Shown: positions 7,791 to 15,305 of the stretch, piece by piece
How positions within the stretch are numbered: the stretch's first letter is position 1
Layout: each line of letters starts with the position of its first letter
NCBI GenBank assembly: GCA_903925975.1
Contig: CAIYHG010000164.1
Span: forward strand, 1 to 42,744
DNA length: 42,744 nt
Source of the DNA: an uncultured Acidobacteriia bacterium
GTDB lineage: Bacteria > Acidobacteriota > Terriglobia > Bryobacterales > Bryobacteraceae
Direction: 5' to 3'
The notes under the pieces: model-generated
The model's database searches: none
What the model was told of the DNA's origin: nothing
What the model saw: the letters and a program-made list of their open reading frames with translations, nothing else
Program-made: the position numbers and the translations under genes

Positions 7791-8591
7791 CTATTTGATC
7801 ACCATTTCCTTCTCGGTCTCAATCTCTGGACTGAGCAGGCGCATGGTGACCGGAAGCCCGCCAACCGATGCCGCGGCGTCTCTCGTGAGCTTTTCGAACC
7901 CATCGAACATCTCCTGCTTCGTCCAGGCGTTTGAGTTCACGATGAAAGAGATTGTTGTCGCCTCTTCCTTGCTCAACAAAACGCTGAAGCCCTGGTCGAT
8001 GAAGTACTGACCCGACTTGAAGGCCTCGCCCAGCGCTCGTGCGTCGGCTTCGGTTGCCGAACCCAGGTAGAAGACTTCGTCCTTCGTTCCAATTCGCGCC
8101 CGGCCAATGCCCAGTTCTTTTCGCGTCCTGCCTGTGGAATCCAACAGGCGAACCCGAAGGGGGAATCCGGTTGCGAACAGGCCTAGGCGCCGACCGAGTT
8201 CCTCAAACTTGAGAACCGCCTCGCGGTTGTCCCAGAAGCCGTCTTGAAGCGTAAAGGAGACGATCTTTTGTTCTGCCGTCTTCGAGTACCGAACATCCAA
8301 ACCCGCGTTTGTGAAGTAGCCAGTGCTTTTTAGTGACCGGGCCAACGTCTCAGCGTCGCTATCCGTCACAAGGCCACCGTAACCATAGGTGACGGTGTCC
8401 TTCCCCATGTGCAGCTTTACTATCTGCGTCTTGCCTGAATCTCCAACACCTGCAAAATACATCCACATCGCAACGGCAATCACTGCCGCTACGCCAACGG
8501 GCACGGCGTACAATGCAAGCTTTCTCCCCCGCCTCACAGCGGGCTTGCGTTCCTGCTTGCCAGGCGCGGACATGTTGCGAGACGCGGACAT
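7791..8591 (-). CDS. Unknown single-pass membrane protein with duplicated domain
   Basis: I do not recognise this 266-residue protein. A basic N-terminus (KQERKPAVRRGRK) precedes one transmembrane helix (about residues 25-47), so the rest probably lies outside the cytoplasmic membrane. The outer part is an internal duplication: residues 62-152 and 168-255 align, with shared landmarks YF...GLDV/GFSV, YSK/LSK, VSFTL/ISFIV, a Trp, KFEEL/GFEKL and FPLRVRLLDS/LPVTMRLLSP. The C-terminus is charged. The start at 8591 is uncertain; Met7 (8573) is an alternative. It is a single gene facing the radical SAM gene tail to tail, with no neighbour suggesting a role. Confidence 0.75.
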   Translation of the reverse strand: MSASRNMSAPGKQERKPAVRRGRKLALYAVPVGVAAVIAVAMWMYFAGVGDSGKTQIVKLHMGKDTVTYGYGGLVTDSDAETLARSLKSTGYFTNAGLDVRYSKTAEQKIVSFTLQDGFWDNREAVLKFEELGRRLGLFATGFPLRVRLLDSTGRTRKELGIGRARIGTKDEVFYLGSATEADARALGEAFKSGQYFIDQGFSVLLSKEEATTISFIVNSNAWTKQEMFDGFEKLTRDAAASVGGLPVTMRLLSPEIETEKEMVIK

Positions 8592-8850
8592 GCCTTCATG
8601 TTAGCCCGTCTGACCTGCCCCGCAAAACTCGGCCCATGCCGAAACCGGCTCCCGCGGGGCGCTGAAGCTCGCCACCGAGCCCCGGCGGGCAAGTATTTCA
8701 GGTGTATTCCCCAGTTCGCGACGCAAATAGGGCTCCTTTCCCGGGATTCCGATTGACGGAACTCCGTTCTCATGCTTAAATCGGCCTTACGAAGTAAATA
8801 AAGAAAACGGGCGCGGCGGCTGCTTCTCCTTGATGTTAAAGAATTTTTTC
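8592..8850. other. Gene-free stretch
   Basis: The part between the membrane-protein gene and the promoter at 8851 carries no credible coding frame; an antisense frame over 8534-8857 is Arg/Ser-rich and looks random. A second promoter-like pair (TTGACG at 8753, 17 nt, TTAAAT at 8776) is possible. Otherwise I see nothing in it. Confidence 0.4.
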
Positions 8851-8879
8851 TTGACACGGGTGGGGCAATCGGTTATCAA
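8851..8879 (+). promoter_or_regulatory. Sigma-70-type promoter of the secreted-protein gene
   Basis: A perfect -35 TTGACA (8851-8856) is followed by exactly 17 nt and TATCAA (8874-8879). Transcription should start near 8886, giving an unusually long leader of about 260 nt before the ATG at 9148. Confidence 0.6.
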
Positions 8880-8885
8880 TAGGTT

Positions 8886-9147
8886 TATCGCGTCAGAGTT
8901 TCAAAAAGCAATTTTTGTGTTTGAGTTCTGTAGGCACGCAAGAGTAAGACAACAAAAAAGTACGTGCCGCAGGCAGCCTTCAGTAGCATCCGGCTAACCG
9001 GCTTACCGGTAGCCGACAGTATGTACTCTCCGCCCGACACGGAGAAGTTCCCTGGGTTGACTGAACAGGTTTAGAGCACCACTAGAGGCTCAGGTTGAAA
9101 GAGAACTTCCGCCGATTCAATTTTTTCAAAATCTCAAGGAGAAACAA
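8886..9147 (+). ncRNA. Structured 5' leader of unknown class
   Basis: Several hairpins can be drawn in this leader. GGCACG (8933-8938) pairs with CGTGCC (8963-8968). AGAGTA (8941-8946) pairs with TACTCT (9024-9029), or AGTAC (8959-8963) with GTACT (9023-9027), as alternatives closing a larger domain. That domain contains a strong stem of GGCTA/TAGCC plus CCGG/CCGG (about 8992-9014). CTCCG (9028-9032) pairs with CGGAG (9040-9044). Some of these compete. I compared it from memory with cyclic-di-GMP, cobalamin, fluoride, ZTP and guanidine riboswitches and found no convincing match. It ends in a good AAGGAG (9136-9141). It could be a riboswitch, a protein-binding leader or a stability element. 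Confidence 0.4.
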
Positions 9148-11028
9148 ATGAATTTTCGCAAAGTACTTATTGCGTTAGCCGCACTCACTCTGTTCGCGAG
9201 TCTGGCCATCGCAGACATCCCGGTGGCGTCGACGCTGAGTTGCACGGTCGCCCCCGTATCTGCGCCCACGGTCCGCAGCGAAGGCAAAGCGGAGCTGGTG
9301 GGTGACATTACCATCACTTGCGTCAATGGCCCGGCCAAAGTTGGCTCCGGCCTCGATATCGGGTATACCAACATAGTGCTTGATTACGGCGTCCCTGTGA
9401 CCAGTCCTGTGGCTGGCACCGGCATCGATGCCCTACTTACGTTGGATGCTTCCGGCGGCACTGAGCCGACCGTCGCAATTCTCAACGGCGGCCCGATTTG
9501 CACCGTGACTGACAACAAGGGCTGGAATGTCCTCGCTGTTCCCACGGGCAAGGCCGGCATCGGCCCCAGCTGCGTCATCGGCGCGACGCCCAATTTGGGC
9601 ACGTTGACCGGCAACTACAGCGTGGCGTTCCAGGGGTTCATTCCCACGGACAAGCCGAACCAGGTGGAGTTCGATAACGTGCCGGTGAGCGCCCTCACCT
9701 CGAATACCCAGCACGTCTTCCGCATCCTGAACGTTCGTGTTACTCCGAGCGGCACCACTCCGGTTGCGGCTACGGTCACCTTCAAGGCTAGCTCTGACTC
9801 TCTGGTCGGTCTGGCGGTTGGTAGCGGAAGTCCCGCCGCCGTCGGCACCCCCGCCGCCGCTCTGGTTGGCTCCGTCCTGGCCCCCGGCATCACCATCTGC
9901 GGTTCGACGACCCTCAGCGGCGCCACCGGCAACCCGGATCTGGCGATCCTGACTTTCAGGGAAGGTTTTGCCACGGCTTTCAAGCCTCTCGATCTGACTG
10001 GCGCGGCCTACCCGGCTGGCGCAAGCAACGCCAACGCCGTGAATCTGAGCGGCAACAGCGCGAAGATCTCCGGCGTTACGTATAACAAGTTCATGACTGA
10101 AACCGGCACGCAGGTTAGTGTCGCTGCGGTCGCGACCTACGGCATCGCCACTGGTCCTACCCGCGTGAAGGCCGTGTTCGCCGGACTCGACAAGAACATC
10201 ACCTACTACGTGACCATCAACAACGTTGAAACCTTCAACCAGGCAGCTACCGCCGCGAATACCAGAGCGAGCCTGCTGCCCCAAACCGTTCCGACCGGAA
10301 AGACGGCCGAAACTCAGGTTGTGGGTACCTTTGAAGCGGCCGCCGGAACGGCCCACGGTACGGTTAACGTGGCGAAGCTCGCGGTTTCCAGCACCGGAAC
10401 TGCAACAGCCGTCTGGGAAGTAACCTCCCCCGACGTCACCGCCGTCGATTCGCTCAATTTTGCGGTCTACGCAGTATTCAACGCCGCAACCGCTCCGACG
10501 CCGACCACCGCTGCCACCGTGCAGCTCGGGCTCGCTCCGACGGAAACCACCACCGGCGCCGCCCTCACCTGGATCCCGCGGTTTGCCGCTCCTCCGGCCG
10601 CCGGCGCGTTCGCTCCGGTCCTGAAGTGCCAGACCAGCCTGCTCTTCCCGTTCGTCACCAACCAGAGCGGGTTTGAAACCGGCATCGCGGTCGCCAACAC
10701 TTCGGCAGATCCGTTCCAGACAACGACTTCCGCTGGCACCTGCTCCGTGCAGTTCTACGGCACGAATGCTCCTGCTGCCGCCGTTGTGATTGGGCCGGCT
10801 GCTGGTGTAACCGCTGGTACAGTCACTGCTGCCACCGCCTCCTCTCTTGGCTTGGTGAACTTCCAGGGCTATGGAATTGCGACCTGCAACTTCCAGTTTG
10901 CTCATGGATTCGCCTTCGTCCAGGGGAATGCCGGCGCAGCCAACTCAACTGCCATGGGTTATTTGCCTGTGGTTCTGGCCGGCACGACCCGCGGTCAGGC
11001 CATCCAGGGCGAGAGCCTCGGACAGTAA
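9148..11028 (+). CDS. Secreted Ala/Thr/Val-rich protein of unknown function
   Basis: The 626-residue protein has a Sec signal peptide (MNFRKVLIALAALTLFASLAIA, cleavage about residue 22). The mature part is poor in charge and rich in Ala, Thr, Val and Gly, predicting beta-sandwich structure, with scattered paired cysteines. A C-terminal module (about 495-613; CQTSLLFPFVTNQSGFETGI, then a two-cysteine pattern and GYLPVV) resembles a recurring module of acidobacterial secreted proteins; I know no function for it. AAGGAG stands 6 nt before the ATG. Strong promoter, structured leader, optimal ribosome site and strong terminator suggest an abundantly made, regulated surface or exported protein. It is monocistronic. 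Confidence 0.85.
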   Translation: MNFRKVLIALAALTLFASLAIADIPVASTLSCTVAPVSAPTVRSEGKAELVGDITITCVNGPAKVGSGLDIGYTNIVLDYGVPVTSPVAGTGIDALLTLDASGGTEPTVAILNGGPICTVTDNKGWNVLAVPTGKAGIGPSCVIGATPNLGTLTGNYSVAFQGFIPTDKPNQVEFDNVPVSALTSNTQHVFRILNVRVTPSGTTPVAATVTFKASSDSLVGLAVGSGSPAAVGTPAAALVGSVLAPGITICGSTTLSGATGNPDLAILTFREGFATAFKPLDLTGAAYPAGASNANAVNLSGNSAKISGVTYNKFMTETGTQVSVAAVATYGIATGPTRVKAVFAGLDKNITYYVTINNVETFNQAATAANTRASLLPQTVPTGKTAETQVVGTFEAAAGTAHGTVNVAKLAVSSTGTATAVWEVTSPDVTAVDSLNFAVYAVFNAATAPTPTTAATVQLGLAPTETTTGAALTWIPRFAAPPAAGAFAPVLKCQTSLLFPFVTNQSGFETGIAVANTSADPFQTTTSAGTCSVQFYGTNAPAAAVVIGPAAGVTAGTVTAATASSLGLVNFQGYGIATCNFQFAHGFAFVQGNAGAANSTAMGYLPVVLAGTTRGQAIQGESLGQ

Positions 11029-11052
11029 GTTAGAACCATTGCTTCACTTTGA

Positions 11053-11079
11053 GAGGGGGGCTTCGGCCCCCCTCTTTTT
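11053..11079 (+). terminator. Rho-independent terminator after the secreted-protein gene
   Basis: A 9-bp stem GAGGGGGGC / GCCCCCCTC closed by a TTCG tetraloop (11062-11065) runs directly into TTTTT (11075-11079). It begins 25 nt after the stop codon. Confidence 0.95.
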
Positions 11080-11150
11080 ATTTCCACACAGCCACAATAC
11101 CTTCTTCGCCTCTTGTTCGCCTCACTTACAATATCTGGTGTGTGTCTCAA

Positions 11151-11179
11151 TTAGTGTAGAACCTGTAGTGTTCCACTAA
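11151..11179. promoter_or_regulatory. Inverted repeat upstream of the dcw cluster
   Basis: TTAGTG-TA-GAAC is mirrored by GTTC-CACTAA around a 7-nt centre, ten pairs with a two-base bulge. It lies about 100 nt upstream of mraZ and is a plausible operator or a small RNA hairpin. Nothing else in 11080-11214 is recognisable. Confidence 0.35.
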
Positions 11180-11214
11180 CTGCTGGACTATCAGACACTT
11201 CCCCAAAAAAACTG

Positions 11215-11243
11215 TTGCCAAACAAGAAACCGCGTGACACTAT
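11215..11243 (+). promoter_or_regulatory. Candidate dcw promoter
   Basis: TTGCCA (11215-11220, 5 of 6 to TTGACA) is followed at 17 nt by the weak CACTAT (11238-11243). A start near 11250 would place the MraZ boxes at the very beginning of the transcript. The -10 is poor, so this is tentative. Confidence 0.3.
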
Positions 11244-11252
11244 GAGTTGTGG

Positions 11253-11287
11253 TGGCCAGAATTGGCCGAACGTGGGCTTAAGTGGAA
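11253..11287 (+). promoter_or_regulatory. MraZ operator: four TGG boxes with a 10-nt period
   Basis: TGGCC (11253), TGGCC (11263), TGGGC (11273) and TGGAA (11283) recur at exactly 10-nt spacing, each followed by five unrelated bases. MraZ is known to bind tandem TGGGN boxes separated by 5 nt upstream of its own gene, and this array matches that layout. The last box overlaps the proposed GTG start codon of mraZ, so MraZ binding could block transcription start or early elongation of the whole cluster. Confidence 0.75.
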
Positions 11288-11767
11288 AACTTGGAACAAA
11301 TCCCGCCGCGGGTCGAAGCTCCACTAGGGATGTACGCCACCCGCGTCGACGACAAGGGCCGCGTGAAGCTGCCTGTGGATTTCCAACAGTATTTTGCGCA
11401 GTTGGGTGAATCCAGGTTTTTCGTCACCAGCCTTGATCGGCGCATAGCTCAAATCTACCCTATTTCGGTCTGGCGCGAAAACGTAAAATTTCTGGCCTCT
11501 TTCCGGAAGAACCCCGCGCTCGCCCGCAAGGTATCCTTCAACGCAAATGACCTGGGAGGCCTAGCCGAACTGGACAGCCAGGGGCGCCTGCTCTTTCCCG
11601 CCGAATTGCGACGGGAGTTGGGCATGGAGAACTCGGCCGTTCGGCTCTACGTGGTGGATGAGCGGGTCGAGGTGCTGAGCGACCGGGCCTATGAGGAGGA
11701 CAAGCAGTTGGCCAAGGAGGCAGGCCCGGAGGCCGTGAACGACCTGCTGAAAGAGGGGTTGAAGTGA
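11282..11767 (+). CDS. mraZ: Transcriptional regulator MraZ
   Basis: The 161-residue protein contains two tandem AbrB-like MraZ half-domains, each with the family signature: first LGMYATRVDDKGRVKLPVDF (about 16-35), then GLAELDSQGRLLFPAELR (about 93-110). MraZ forms DNA-binding rings that repress the dcw promoter. The start is uncertain. GTG at 11282 includes the PLG segment expected before the first domain. TTG at 11291 would also include it, while ATG at 11330 would cut the first strand. No good ribosome site precedes GTG. It is first in the dcw cluster, 6 nt before rsmH, with its own operator at the start codon. Confidence 0.88.
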   Translation: MENLEQIPPRVEAPLGMYATRVDDKGRVKLPVDFQQYFAQLGESRFFVTSLDRRIAQIYPISVWRENVKFLASFRKNPALARKVSFNANDLGGLAELDSQGRLLFPAELRRELGMENSAVRLYVVDERVEVLSDRAYEEDKQLAKEAGPEAVNDLLKEGLK

Positions 11768-11773
11768 CGCCCT

Positions 11774-12634
11774 ATGCACTATTCCGTCATGGCCGAAGAA
11801 GCGATCTCGTTGCTGGCAATCCGTCCGGACGGCGTCTACATCGACGCGACTACGGGCTTGGGCGGGCACACCGGCTTGATCGCGCGTCAGCTCACCACGG
11901 GTTATGTGATTGCCAACGACCGGGATGCGGAGTCGCTCGAGACGGCGCGCCAGAACACTCTGGAGTGGGCCGATCGCATCCGCTTCTGTCACGGTTCGTT
12001 CAGCGAGTTGCCGCGGGCGCTCGCGGCTTCGGGATTACGGCAGGCGAACGGGCTGCTGGCGGACTTGGGAGTCTCGCGATACCAGCTCACGTCGCCGGAG
12101 AGAGGGTTTTCGATTTTGACGGATGGGCCGCTCGATATGCGCATGGATCGCTCCAGGGGCGCAACGGCGGCCGATCTGGTCAATTACACCGCCGAAAAGG
12201 CGCTTGCCGACCTGATTTTTCAGCTAGGCGAAGAGAGGAGGGCGCGGAAGGTAGCCAGAGCAATCGTCCGAGCACGGCCCATACGGAGCACATCACATCT
12301 GGCCGATGTGGTGTTGCGGGCCGTGCCCAGGACGGGTCGTTTGCACCCTGCCACCAAGACCTTCATGGCCCTGCGCATGGCGGTGAACGACGAACCCGGT
12401 CAACACGACGCGCTGCTGGATATCGGCCCTCGGCTGCTCTCGGGCGGCGGGCGCATGGTCGTGATCAGTTTCATGTCTTTCGACGACCGCAAGGTCAAAG
12501 AGAAGTTTCGCGAGCTCGGGCGGGAGGGCCGCGCGACGGTTTTGACGAAACACCCGCTTGTGCCGAGCGACGCGGAAGTCTCGGCGAATCCGCCTTCGCG
12601 CAGCGCCAAGCTACGCGCGGTGGAGATGGCGTAA
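11774..12634 (+). CDS. rsmH: 16S rRNA m4C1402 N4-methyltransferase RsmH (MraW)
   Basis: The 286-residue SAM-dependent enzyme methylates N4 of C1402 in 16S rRNA. It opens HYSVMAEEAISLL and has the SAM motif YIDATTGLGGHTGL, the LADLGVSRYQL segment, LDMRMD, and ATKTFMALRMAVND, which corresponds to the usual H-P-A-T-x-x-F-Q-A-L-R-I-x-V-N. Where most RsmH proteins read VISFHSLEDR, this one has VISFMSFDDR, a notable change in a conserved motif. It is somewhat shorter than the usual 300-310 residues. It lies 6 nt after mraZ, the classic dcw order. Confidence 0.94.
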   Translation: MHYSVMAEEAISLLAIRPDGVYIDATTGLGGHTGLIARQLTTGYVIANDRDAESLETARQNTLEWADRIRFCHGSFSELPRALAASGLRQANGLLADLGVSRYQLTSPERGFSILTDGPLDMRMDRSRGATAADLVNYTAEKALADLIFQLGEERRARKVARAIVRARPIRSTSHLADVVLRAVPRTGRLHPATKTFMALRMAVNDEPGQHDALLDIGPRLLSGGGRMVVISFMSFDDRKVKEKFRELGREGRATVLTKHPLVPSDAEVSANPPSRSAKLRAVEMA

Positions 12635-12676
12635 GGGTTGTCTTTGTGGATCGAGTGACGAGGTAGAGAGAACATC

Positions 12677-13147
12677 ATGGCGACGCTGCCGGCATTCTTG
12701 CGAAGGACTGAGAGCGGAGCGGCGCGCGGGCCGGAGCCCGTACGCCCTGGCCGGGACGAGTTTCAATTGCGCCCGCTGCCGCACGACCACGTCTATTTCT
12801 ATTCGAAGAAGATCGACAATTCACGCCTGGAGCGCGAAGCCGATCCGAAATCGGGGCGCAAGTGCTGGTCCGCCGTTGGGGCGGCCTGCGCGGCGCTGAT
12901 TCTGCTGGGAGGCCTCATGGCGCCCCCCTTGGCTAACACCATCGCCGGCTATAAACTGGAATCTCTCCGCGCGGACGAACGCCGCCTGCTTGATGAAAAG
13001 CGCGCCGCGGAGCTTCAGGAAGCTCAGCTCCTGAGCCCCGAGCGGCTCGAACAAATCGCCAGGGATCGCAATCTCGTCGTCCCCGGGCCGGGTCAGGTGG
13101 TCCGCCTGAATCCGAGCGACGATGCCGTCGCAATGGTGAAGCAGTAG
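12677..13147 (+). CDS. ftsL: Cell-division protein FtsL-like
   Basis: The 156-residue bitopic protein has a cytoplasmic N-terminus of about 63 residues, one transmembrane helix (about 65-85), and then a charged helical segment (KLESLRADERRLLDEKRAAE) suited to a coiled coil. It ends with the LSPERLEQIARDRNLVVP motif typical of the FtsL/DivIC group. Sequence identity in this family is low, so position between rsmH and ftsI carries much of the call. FtsL would bridge FtsQ-FtsB and FtsW-FtsI. The long N-terminal tail is unusual. A weak AGAGAG precedes the ATG. Confidence 0.85.
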   Translation: MATLPAFLRRTESGAARGPEPVRPGRDEFQLRPLPHDHVYFYSKKIDNSRLEREADPKSGRKCWSAVGAACAALILLGGLMAPPLANTIAGYKLESLRADERRLLDEKRAAELQEAQLLSPERLEQIARDRNLVVPGPGQVVRLNPSDDAVAMVKQ

Positions 13148-13183
13148 CCGTACAGGGGGCGTGAGTCTCTCACGCGGAACAGC

Positions 13184-15175
13184 ATGCTGGAGCGCCGTCT
13201 TACCTGGCTGGCCGGGGGCATACTTCTCTGGGGCGCAGCCGTTTTCGTCAAATTAGTCTCGCTGCAGGTCTTTGAGCACGCACGATACGCGGATCTCGCC
13301 CGCTCGCGGCAGGAACTCGGAATCGAAGTGCCGGCGCCGCGCGGCGCCATCTTCGACCGCACCGGGCAGCCGCTCGCTATGAGCGTCGCGGCCCGCACCA
13401 TCATCGTCAATCCGCTCAAGATCAATATCGAATCGGCTTCCGACCTGCTCAGCCGCGTGCTCCATCTGGACCGCGCTCAGCTCTACGCCCGCATGAAGTC
13501 GGCCGTCGCCAATCAACGCGGCTACCTGGTGGTGAAGCGCCGCGTCGAGCAGGATGAATGGGAGCGCGTGCAATCGCAGCCGGTGGACTATATCGACGTG
13601 CAGAACGAGAGCCGCCGGCATTATCCCAACGGCGCGCTCGCAGCCCACGTTCTCGGCTCCGTCGATTCCGAGGAGAAGGGCAACTACGGCATCGAGAAAT
13701 TCCTCGACGCGGACTTGCGCGGCGTTCCGGGCACGGCCCGCCTGCTGACCGACGTGAAGCGCCGCGGCATCGAATCAAGCATCGTCAAGGAGGCCAAGCC
13801 CGGTGCGGCGCTGACTCTCACCATTGACGCCCGCGTGCAACACGTCGCCGAGCGCGAACTCGCGGCGGCCGTGCTGGCGCATGAAGCCACCAGCGGCAGC
13901 GCCGTGGTGATGAATCCGAACACGGGCGATATCATCGCACTGGCCAGCTACCCGACTTTCAATCCCAACGAGCCCCCAAAGCCCGACGAGCCCGCCGGGC
14001 TGCGCATGAATCACGCCATCGAGGCGCCGTTCGAGCCCGGGTCGGTCTTCAAGGTCATCACGCTCTCGGCGGCTCTCGAAACCACCAAGCTCACGCCCGA
14101 TAGCATCATCGATTGCGGACACGGTTCCATCTCTCTGCCCGGCCGCGTCATCCATGAGGCGCACGGCGGTTACGGGGCGATTCCCATGGCCATGGTGCTG
14201 GCCAAGTCGAGCAACGTCGGCGCAATCCGGGTCGGCATGCAGGTGGGCGAGCAGAACATGTTCGACTATGTCCGGAAGTTCGGCTTCGGCCAGAAGACCG
14301 GCATTCCGCTTCCCTACGAATCGCGCGGCCGCCTGCGTCCGCTCAATATATGGGGAACCACGTCGCTGGCATCGGTCTCGATGGGGCAGGAAATCAGCGT
14401 TACCACGGTGCAATTGGCCCAGGCCGCTTCGCTTGTGGCCAACGGCGGCCTGCTGGTGAAGCCGAGGTTGGTTCTGAAGCGGGGAAACCAGCCCGTGCCG
14501 CTCGAAAAGCCCGCGCGAGCCATCAATGCAGAGACCGCCGTAACCATGCGCGCCATGATGGAGGGCGTGGTCCTCGTCGGCACCGGCAGCAAGGCCCGGT
14601 TGGCGGGATATACCAGCGGCGGAAAGACCGGTTCGGCGCAGATCTTCGACTTCGCTACCAAACATTACACGCATAGCTACAACGGCTCCTTCATGGGGTT
14701 TGCGCCCGTCGGCAATCCGGCTATCGTAATAGTAGTAACGTTGAACGGAACCCATGGAACATCCGGGTTCGGGGGGGCTGCCGCGGCGCCCGTTTTTCAA
14801 GCGATTGCATCCGAGGCCTTGCGTGTGCTCGACGTTCCCAAGGATCTGCCTGAAGAGGAGAAACCGCGCGCCCGCACCCTGCTGGCCAAGAACCCGCCCG
14901 TGGACGCTCCGCCGATCGATAGCGGTTCCGGCCGGCCGAACATCTTGGAAGACGGTGACGGAGAGGAGCAGGCCGCAACCGCCCCCTACCCGCTCTCGCC
15001 CGGGCCCAAGGCGCCCGACTTCCGCGGCATGAGCATGCGCGCGGTTCTATCCGCCGCGTCGGCGAAAGGTTTAGCCATACAGCCTGACGGCAGCGGCCTG
15101 GCCCGCTATCAGGAACCGGCGCCAGGCGCCCCGCTCCGCCAAGGCGATCGCATTCGGGTGGTGTTTGCGCGATGA
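13184..15175 (+). CDS. ftsI: Septal transpeptidase FtsI (PBP3-type) with PASTA domain
   Basis: The 663-residue class B penicillin-binding protein has an N-terminal membrane anchor (about 7-27), the pedestal domain with APRGAIFDRTGQPLA, and a transpeptidase domain. The active-site motifs are visible: S287-V-F-K290, S342-S343-N344 and K481-T482-G483. A Pro-rich linker (about 545-600) leads to one C-terminal PASTA repeat (about 603-663), more common in Gram-positive division PBPs and here possibly a lipid II or glycan sensor. It cross-links septal peptidoglycan in partnership with FtsW. It lies 36 nt after ftsL and is followed by a 63-nt palindrome. Confidence 0.94.
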   Translation: MLERRLTWLAGGILLWGAAVFVKLVSLQVFEHARYADLARSRQELGIEVPAPRGAIFDRTGQPLAMSVAARTIIVNPLKINIESASDLLSRVLHLDRAQLYARMKSAVANQRGYLVVKRRVEQDEWERVQSQPVDYIDVQNESRRHYPNGALAAHVLGSVDSEEKGNYGIEKFLDADLRGVPGTARLLTDVKRRGIESSIVKEAKPGAALTLTIDARVQHVAERELAAAVLAHEATSGSAVVMNPNTGDIIALASYPTFNPNEPPKPDEPAGLRMNHAIEAPFEPGSVFKVITLSAALETTKLTPDSIIDCGHGSISLPGRVIHEAHGGYGAIPMAMVLAKSSNVGAIRVGMQVGEQNMFDYVRKFGFGQKTGIPLPYESRGRLRPLNIWGTTSLASVSMGQEISVTTVQLAQAASLVANGGLLVKPRLVLKRGNQPVPLEKPARAINAETAVTMRAMMEGVVLVGTGSKARLAGYTSGGKTGSAQIFDFATKHYTHSYNGSFMGFAPVGNPAIVIVVTLNGTHGTSGFGGAAAAPVFQAIASEALRVLDVPKDLPEEEKPRARTLLAKNPPVDAPPIDSGSGRPNILEDGDGEEQAATAPYPLSPGPKAPDFRGMSMRAVLSAASAKGLAIQPDGSGLARYQEPAPGAPLRQGDRIRVVFAR

Positions 15176-15190
15176 ACTATCTCCTGATGA

Positions 15191-15253
15191 CGGGCAAGCT
15201 AAAGCATGCCCCGCCGATGCCGAGCGTTGGTGGGGCATGCTTTAGCTTGCCCG
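15191..15253. repeat. Perfect 22-bp palindrome, GTGGGGCATGC family
   Basis: Two arms (15191-15212 and 15232-15253) are perfectly complementary over 22 bp around a 19-nt loop. The right arm begins GGGGCATGCTTTAGC and continues CTTGCCCG. A 31-nt stretch (15224-15254) is identical to part of murF (17545-17575), and a two-mismatch half-copy lies at 27735-27755. It fills the 130-nt gap between ftsI and murE in an otherwise tight operon, where it would form a very stable RNA hairpin. Confidence 0.9.
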
Positions 15254-15305
15254 CATCGGCAAGTGAAGCGTCAGCCAGCGAAGCGGTATCACAGGGCAGA
15301 GAGTC

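Noticed and set aside
8886-9147. Cyclic-di-GMP-I (GEMM) riboswitch
   Set aside because: Segments such as CGGCTAA and GGTAGCCG are reminiscent, but the GAAA tetraloop, its receptor and the GACGCAAAGCC core are missing.
9433-10905. 490-codon minus-strand frame opposite the secreted protein
   Set aside because: Gly/Arg-rich composition without motifs; the plus strand has a signal peptide, AAGGAG site, promoter and terminator.
15191-15253. CRISPR-like repeat
   Set aside because: Copies are dispersed, palindromic and not spaced by unique spacers; there are no cas genes.
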